This document shows positions 6,357 through 10,173 of a stretch of 10,173 nt of DNA, piece by piece. This DNA is from Sphaerochaetaceae bacterium (lineage in GTDB: Bacteria > Spirochaetota > Spirochaetia > Sphaerochaetales > Sphaerochaetaceae). The stretch lies in assembly GCA_023231265.1 (NCBI GenBank), contig JALNVT010000074.1, positions 1 to 10,173 on the forward strand. The letters run 5' to 3'. Position numbers and translations under genes: made by a program. Numbering within the stretch: the first letter of the stretch is position 1; each line of letters starts with the position of its first letter. The notes under the pieces were generated by a model that worked only from the letters and a program-made list of their open reading frames with translations, searched no databases and was not told the origin of the DNA.

Positions 6357-6385
6357 AAGATAGTAATTATTAGTTGGCTTATCAA
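6357..6385 (-). promoter_or_regulatory. Promoter of the marR-reductase operon
   Basis: On the minus strand TTGATA (6385-6380) is followed after 17 bp by TATCTT (6362-6357). The -35 hexamer lies inside operator copy O2 and operator O1 follows the predicted start, so bound repressor would cover the promoter. Confidence 0.5.
6370..6385. promoter_or_regulatory. MarR-type operator O2 (overlaps the -35 box)
   Basis: TTAGTTGGCTTATCAA repeats O1 with a single base change; repeat starts are 39 bp apart. The flanking GTTG and CAAC arms (6373-6386) also make it partly palindromic. It overlaps the -35 hexamer of the marR promoter. Confidence 0.55.
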
Positions 6386-6386
6386 C

Positions 6387-6802
6387 AAATAATAGCATAT
6401 TTTTTCCCAAATGGTTTTGGAAGGTGATTTTTCATTCCAATTAATGAGGAGCTCCATCATATATGAGAGAGCAATATTGACTGAATATTTTGACTATGAT
6501 GCAAGCAGTAAGCCATATATATAGAGATATTGGATTTAAAAATATTGAATTTTATTGGGACGAAAAGGGTGGTAAAAAGTCTGCGAAATTACTTCAAATT
6601 CATCATCAGACAGCGAATTTTTTCTTGCAGAAAAATTAATGAAAAAAACTTAAAAAAAATCCATTTTTATGTTTACTTTGCTCATATAAAACTGTACTAT
6701 CACGTCGAAATGAATCACTACCGATAGAGTATTTTTTATACAGTAAAAGCACTTTTCATTTTAATTATTACAACTGGTTTATTTAAGAATATCTAAGGTT
6801 CG
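6387..6802. other. Gene-poor AT-rich stretch between marR and the first transporter
   Basis: No convincing gene is present. A 26-codon open frame from ATG 6444 to a TAG at 6522-6524 (MRSSIIYERAILTEYFDYD and on) looks protein-like but has no ribosome-binding site. Further short open stretches follow in other frames to about 6650. TTGACT occurs twice (6477-6482 and 6490-6495), but neither copy has a well-spaced -10. This could be the remains of a gene once divergent from marR. Confidence 0.45.
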
Positions 6803-6831
6803 TTGGAAAAGATATTGCTTAAAATTATTTT
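6803..6831 (+). promoter_or_regulatory. Probable promoter of the first EamA transporter
   Basis: TTGGAA (6803-6808) is followed after 17 bp by TATTTT (6826-6831). The gene begins about 45 nt after the implied start. GGAG at 6872-6875 is the ribosome-binding site, 8 nt before the ATG. Confidence 0.4.
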
Positions 6832-6835
6832 TGAT

Positions 6836-6857
6836 GCTGAATGAATTCGTATTCGGC
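6836..6857. repeat. Inverted repeat at the start of the transporter leader
   Basis: GCTGAAT (6836-6842) pairs with ATTCGGC (6851-6857), seven pairs including one G-U, around an 8-nt loop. It coincides with the predicted transcription start, so it may be an operator or a 5' hairpin. Confidence 0.35.
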
Positions 6858-6883
6858 GCTAATTTGTTTCTGGAGTTCTAATT

Positions 6884-7852
6884 ATGAAAAGTAAAAGTAC
6901 TTACTTTCTAGGAGTGGGCTCTGCTTTGATATCTTCCATATTTTTTGGAATGCTTGGTATTTTCTCAAGCGTTGGTCAGGATGCAGGTTTATCTACAACT
7001 TCAAGGATATTTTTTAGATTCTTAGTGGCAGCAATCGTGCTGTATATCATCATCAAAATCAAACATAAAGATCTGAGATTGCCCAAAGGCTCTCTTTATA
7101 AACTTGTGATTGGTTCAATCCTCTATTTCAGTTTGACAAGCTATCTTCTGTTCAGAGCATATGATTACATTGGAACAGGTTTTGCAACTGTTTTGAGTTT
7201 TACATATCCAATAATGGTTCTGCTCATGTCCATTGCAATAGATAAAGAGAGAGTTGGTAGAATGCAGCTGCTCGGGACAGCTATGGCCTTCTTTGGTCTT
7301 GTTGTTGTCATAGGCCCAGTCAGTGCAACTAATGCCCTTGGAGTGTTCCTTGGACTTCTGAGTGCCATCACATTCACCTTGTATGTCCGCATGCTTGCAA
7401 AAGACTATGCGAAAAATCTTGATGGACTTGTTCTGATGTTTTACGTGTTCTCAATATCCTCAATCTTTTGGTTCTTCCCATCTTGCATTGAAGTGATGAA
7501 GAATCCTGTTCCAATAGACATCTACAGAGCTTCTTTATCAATACTTGGACTTGCAATACCTGGTACAATAGTGGCTTGCACCCTATTCAATTATGGTGTA
7601 AGAAACATTGGTGGTAGAATGACATCAATACTCTCAATATTTGATCCACTGACCTCTGTTTTGATAGGGTGTGTTGTTTTAAATGAAAAACTATCAGATG
7701 GCTTTGGCTATGGTGTTTTATTTATAATAATGGGAACTGTTATGGTGAGTCTGTTTGAGAAGAAGAGAGAGAGCACAAATATCGTTGTCATCAATGAAAC
7801 TGCTCCTCTTCTCAAGTTCAATCCAAGAGGATTCAGACGTAGAAGAGTGTAA
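6884..7852 (+). CDS. EamA/DMT-superfamily transporter, paralogue 1
   Basis: A 322-residue, very hydrophobic protein with about ten membrane segments arranged as two EamA repeats. The first half contains SALISSIFFGMLGIFSS, FRFLVAAIVLYIIIK and TGFATVLSFTYPIMVLLMSIAIDKER. The second contains ALGVFLGLLSAITFTLYVRML, FNYGVRNIGGRMTSILSIFDPLTSVLIGCVVLNEKL and a final GVLFIIMGTVMVS helix. The proline and glutamate in DPLTSVLIGCVVLNEKL match the EamA signature. Such inner-membrane carriers export or import small metabolites, often amino acids or nucleotide-related compounds; the substrate cannot be read from sequence. The cytosolic tail (about 292-322) ends in RGFRRRR, a basic extension missing from the paralogue. 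The ATG start follows GGAG by 8 nt. A terminator follows the gene. Confidence 0.88.
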   Translation: MKSKSTYFLGVGSALISSIFFGMLGIFSSVGQDAGLSTTSRIFFRFLVAAIVLYIIIKIKHKDLRLPKGSLYKLVIGSILYFSLTSYLLFRAYDYIGTGFATVLSFTYPIMVLLMSIAIDKERVGRMQLLGTAMAFFGLVVVIGPVSATNALGVFLGLLSAITFTLYVRMLAKDYAKNLDGLVLMFYVFSISSIFWFFPSCIEVMKNPVPIDIYRASLSILGLAIPGTIVACTLFNYGVRNIGGRMTSILSIFDPLTSVLIGCVVLNEKLSDGFGYGVLFIIMGTVMVSLFEKKRESTNIVVINETAPLLKFNPRGFRRRRV

Positions 7853-7871
7853 TTGATATTACTGCAGATAG

Positions 7872-7903
7872 ATCCAGTCTAAATGATGGCTGGATTTTTA
7901 TTT
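7872..7903 (+). terminator. Terminator between the two EamA genes
   Basis: ATCCAGTC (7872-7879) pairs with GGCTGGAT (7888-7895), eight pairs with one G-U, around an 8-nt loop. TTTTATTT follows. It lies 19 bp after the first transporter's stop codon and 18 bp before the second gene. Confidence 0.8.
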
Positions 7904-7920
7904 CAAAAAATTTATATGTA

Positions 7921-8835
7921 ATGGATCGAATGACAATGGAATACAGAAAGAAATATATTTTAGGAATCTTACTTACCGTCCTCAGCTCTCTTTTTTTCGG
8001 AATGCTTGGATATTTCAACACACTGGCAGAGGTCGCAGGACTGCAGTTTGCAGAACGACTGTTCTACAGATTTTTATCTGCAGCTATATGCATCTTTATT
8101 GTGATTGAGATACGAGGTGGCAATCTGAGAATTCCAAGATCTGCTGTTTTTAAATTGATTGTTGGCTCTGTTTTCTTTCAATCATTCACAAGTGCCTTTC
8201 TCTACATGGCATATGATTTAGTTGGAACTGGTTTCACCACAGTTCTTCATTTTACATATCCGATACTTGTATTGATTCTCTCTGTTGTAAAGGATAAAGA
8301 GAGGCCCGGACGACCACAAATCTGGGGGACCTTCATTGCACTGATTGGACTCTTCTTGATAATAGGGCCAACCAATACAAGCAATATCAAGGGAACACTC
8401 ATTGCATTGGCAAGCGCACTCACATACACACTTTATATAAGATTCTTATCAGATGAGGACATAAAGAAGATAGACAGCTTCACATTGATGTTCTATATAT
8501 TTTTGATATCTGCTGCATTTTGGTTTTTACCAGCACTGAATGAGGGAATCAATCGCCATGAGATTCTTGATATGAGAGGTGCAGTTGTCTCTATGATAGG
8601 ACTCTCTCTGCTTGGAACAACTGTTGCAGCATCTTTATTCAACTACTGTGTTCGATTGATTGGGGGAAGAATGACCTCAATACTTTCAATAATTGAGCCT
8701 GTTTCATCTGTTATAATAGGCCTGATTGCTCTAGGTGAGAGTCTGACAAAAGGCTTTGGATTTGGAATGATTGCTATTTTTACAGGCATAATTCTTGTTA
8801 CCGCCTTTGAAAAGCAAAAAAAAATCCTTGAGTAA
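7921..8835 (+). CDS. EamA/DMT-superfamily transporter, paralogue 2
   Basis: A 304-residue, ten-segment EamA carrier that is clearly a duplicate of its neighbour. Shared blocks include SLFFGMLGYF, AGLQFAERLFYRFLSAA, VGTGFTTVLHFTYPILVLILS, KDKERPGRPQIWGT and GGRMTSILSIIEPVSSVIIGLIALGESL. By eye roughly half the residues agree, so the duplication is not recent or the copies have diverged in substrate. It lacks the basic tail of copy 1 and ends in FEKQKKILE. The start is uncertain: ATG codons lie at 7921, 7930 and 7936, none with a good Shine-Dalgarno. The third (MEYRKKYILG) aligns exactly with the first residue of copy 1 (MKSKSTYFLG) and is a good alternative. Its last codons are embedded in the deoD terminator on the other strand. 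Confidence 0.88.
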   Translation: MDRMTMEYRKKYILGILLTVLSSLFFGMLGYFNTLAEVAGLQFAERLFYRFLSAAICIFIVIEIRGGNLRIPRSAVFKLIVGSVFFQSFTSAFLYMAYDLVGTGFTTVLHFTYPILVLILSVVKDKERPGRPQIWGTFIALIGLFLIIGPTNTSNIKGTLIALASALTYTLYIRFLSDEDIKKIDSFTLMFYIFLISAAFWFLPALNEGINRHEILDMRGAVVSMIGLSLLGTTVAASLFNYCVRLIGGRMTSILSIIEPVSSVIIGLIALGESLTKGFGFGMIAIFTGIILVTAFEKQKKILE

Positions 8836-8860
8836 AAATGTGGTGAATTTTACTCAAGGA
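8816..8860 (-). terminator. deoD terminator overlapping the 3' end of the second transporter
   Basis: TCCTTGAGTAAAA (8825-8837) and TTTTACTCAAGGA (8848-8860) form a perfect 13-bp stem with a 10-nt loop. On the minus strand the hairpin is followed by nine T residues (complement of 8824-8816), a textbook terminator for deoD, which ends 33 bp away. On the plus strand no T-run follows. The stem contains the transporter's stop codon and its last codons. Confidence 0.85.
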
Positions 8861-8892
8861 AAGATATCAAATTTATCAAAAAGGATTCTAGT

Positions 8893-9603
8893 TTATAATT
8901 TGATTGCTGTCTCCAATGCTGCAGTAATCATTTTTGTGAAGCTTGTCTGCCTCTCTTCAGTATTCATATGCTCATCAGTTACAAGTTGATCTGATACTGT
9001 TAACATACAAAGTGCTTTTTTACCAAGACGAGAAGCATTGCAATATAAAGCTGTTGATTCCATTTCAGCTGCAAGTACTCCCATTTTTTGCCAGTCTTTC
9101 ATGTAAGATGTATTGTCGTTGTAGAACATATCACTGCAGAGTACAGTTCCAACTGTGAATGGAATATCAATCTCTCTGCAGGTTGCAACTGCAGTCTCCA
9201 AAAGATGGAAATCTGCTGATGGAGTGTATGTTCCAGGTAATTTATATTGGGCTGCATAGTTGGAGTCTGTTGCAACGCCCTGTGCAAATAATATGTCACC
9301 AAGTTTTGCTTCCTTGCTGAAAGCTCCAGCTGAACCAATGCGCATGATTGCTTCAACATCGTAATATGAATATAGCTCATAAGAATAGATTCCCATACTA
9401 GGACAGCCCATTCCACTGGCTTGAACAGATACTTTAACACCTTTATATGTTCCTGTATAACCAAAAACATTTCTTACAGTTGTATATTGAACTGCATCTT
9501 CTAAATATGTTTCAGCAATCAATTTAGCTCGAAGAGGATCTCCTGGCATCAATACGATCTTAGCAATGTCGCCTTTGTTGGCGTTGTTATGAGGTGTTCC
9601 CAT
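8893..9603 (-). CDS. deoD: Purine nucleoside phosphorylase DeoD-type
   Basis: DeoD cleaves purine (deoxy)ribonucleosides with phosphate to free base and sugar-1-phosphate, for purine salvage in the cytosol. The 236-residue product matches the hexameric bacterial class throughout: MGTPHNNA with His5, MPGDPLRAK with Arg25, TTVRN with Arg44, AIMRIGSAGA with Arg88 and Ser91, AAEMES (Glu180, Glu182), TVSDQL with the catalytic Asp205, and ERQTSF with Arg218. All phosphate- and base-contacting positions known from the Escherichia coli enzyme are kept. I start at the ATG at 9603, 6 nt after GGAG. The in-frame TTG four codons upstream is itself part of that ribosome-binding site. No deoB, deoC or nucleoside permease lies beside it, although an EamA carrier converges on it. 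A promoter with a neighbouring inverted repeat lies upstream. Confidence 0.96.
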   Translation of the reverse strand: MGTPHNNANKGDIAKIVLMPGDPLRAKLIAETYLEDAVQYTTVRNVFGYTGTYKGVKVSVQASGMGCPSMGIYSYELYSYYDVEAIMRIGSAGAFSKEAKLGDILFAQGVATDSNYAAQYKLPGTYTPSADFHLLETAVATCREIDIPFTVGTVLCSDMFYNDNTSYMKDWQKMGVLAAEMESTALYCNASRLGKKALCMLTVSDQLVTDEHMNTEERQTSFTKMITAALETAIKL

Positions 9604-9667
9604 ATTAATCTCCAATGAACAATAAAGTTGTGTGAAATAAAATTTTTACATTGAGACATAGAATTTG

Positions 9668-9690
9668 TACAAGTTTGTGAAAAACTTGTA
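9668..9690. promoter_or_regulatory. Perfect inverted repeat at the deoD start site, possible operator
   Basis: TACAAGTTT (9668-9676) and AAACTTGTA (9682-9690) are perfect 9-bp reverse complements around GTGAA. It sits a few bases downstream of the predicted deoD -10, where a repressor would block transcription. No T-run follows in the deoD direction, so it is not a normal attenuator. Confidence 0.5.
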
Positions 9691-9701
9691 GATATAGGCT
9701 T

Positions 9702-9731
9702 ATTTTAATTATTTTTCCCATAACAAAGCAA
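9702..9731 (-). promoter_or_regulatory. Probable deoD promoter
   Basis: On the minus strand TTGCTT (9731-9726) is followed after 18 bp by TAAAAT (9707-9702). The leader would be about 90 nt and begin close to the inverted repeat at 9668-9690. Confidence 0.4.
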
Positions 9732-9878
9732 ATGATATTCTCAAAAGTAAATATAACCTGTTTATATCATGAGTGCTTATGTTATGGAAGAGTAAAAACA
9801 ACAATATCTAATAAAAGATAAAATAAATCTTATGTTTATATTAAATATTGCTTGTTTTAATATGGAAAAAATAAATTA

Positions 9879-10173
9879 TTAAATATTATCGGCTTTATAT
9901 GATAGAAGTTTTTGATATTCTTCAGCGTTTATATTTACTTTACCTTTGATTATTGAGATGTGTTCAAGATTCTTCAGCAGGTCAATTGTGTTGTTTATTG
10001 ATCTGATTGATATACCAGTGAAATCACTTATGATTGCTCTTGTCTCACTTATTGGTACATATCCCTCATATCCTTTATCGAACATCTTTAGGTAGGTACG
10101 ATATGAATAGATAAGATAAGATACTATGTTGATTGTTGAGTTGTATTTCTTGCATTCCACATGCATTGCTAAA
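9879..10173 (-). CDS. Crp/Fnr-like regulator, C-terminal DNA-binding part (N-terminus outside window)
   Basis: The frame is open to the right edge (two more codons beyond the Met at 10166), so the visible 97 codons are probably the end of a longer gene. The fragment resembles the winged-helix end of Crp/Fnr proteins: a helix (INIVSYLIYSYRTYLKMF), ISETRAIISDFTGISIRSINNTIDLLKNLEHISII as helix-turn-helix plus recognition helix, and a short wing (KGKVNINAEEYQKLLSY). In that family TRxxIAxxxGxSxRSVxRxLxxL is typical; here the match is loose. The cyclic-nucleotide-like sensor domain would lie beyond the window, so ligand and target are unknown. A standalone 95-residue HTH protein starting at 10166 is possible but less likely: I saw no good ribosome-binding site in the few bases available. 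Confidence 0.55.
   Translation of the reverse strand, partial: LAMHVECKKYNSTINIVSYLIYSYRTYLKMFDKGYEGYVPISETRAIISDFTGISIRSINNTIDLLKNLEHISIIKGKVNINAEEYQKLLSYKADNI

Noticed and set aside
6530..6727. 65-codon plus-strand frame in the gap before the first transporter
   Set aside because: Basic, low-complexity translation with no ribosome-binding site and no recognisable motif; better seen as AT-rich non-coding DNA.
9099..9470. Minus-strand 123-codon frame inside deoD
   Set aside because: It lies in another frame of deoD, which matches its family over its whole length.
9613..9615. TTG as the deoD start
   Set aside because: It overlaps the ribosome-binding site GGAG used by the ATG at 9603, which gives the family-typical MGTPH start.

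Overview
The window is low-GC DNA with strong Shine-Dalgarno sites, AGA-rich arginine codons and short intrinsic terminators. This fits a Bacillota (Firmicutes) anaerobe of the Clostridia or Erysipelotrichia kind. I cannot place it to genus. All genes read as chromosomal housekeeping or accessory metabolism. I see no rRNA, tRNA, CRISPR array, transposase or phage gene.

Layout, left to right. (1) 1-160 is the 3' end of a nitroreductase-family gene with its own terminator. (2) 313-828 is an isochorismatase/nicotinamidase-fold hydrolase. (3) 1027-2649 is fhs (formate-tetrahydrofolate ligase) behind a good promoter. It converges on (4) msrA (2705-3199, minus), and the two share a bidirectional terminator. 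(5) A gap of about 700 bp (3200-3901) holds the msrA promoter, a cluster of GTTAG/CTAAC inverted repeats and the promoter of (6), a PF12746-type GNAT acetyltransferase (3902-4636). (7) On the minus strand, a MarR-type regulator (5447-6316) is followed by a ferredoxin-reductase-like flavoprotein (4659-5396), apparently one operon. Two near-identical operator-like repeats bracket the marR promoter. (8) After another sparse gap come two tandem paralogous EamA/DMT transporters (6884-7852 and 7921-8835), separated by a terminator. (9) deoD (purine nucleoside phosphorylase, 8893-9603, minus) converges on the second transporter, and its terminator lies inside that transporter's last codons. (10) The right edge is the C-terminal part of a Crp/Fnr-like regulator on the minus strand.

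Functional reading. Several genes concern redox and cofactor chemistry: nitroreductase, nicotinamidase-like hydrolase, MsrA and a flavin reductase under a MarR regulator. One-carbon metabolism (Fhs) and purine salvage (DeoD) sit alongside. Apart from marR with its reductase, and the two duplicated transporters, the genes look like separate transcription units, not one pathway. I found no convincing previously undescribed system. The points most worth checking are the marR protein with added winged-helix-like repeats and an internal translation start, its paired operators, the terminator embedded in the transporter coding sequence, and the repeat-rich non-coding stretch at 3463-3578.
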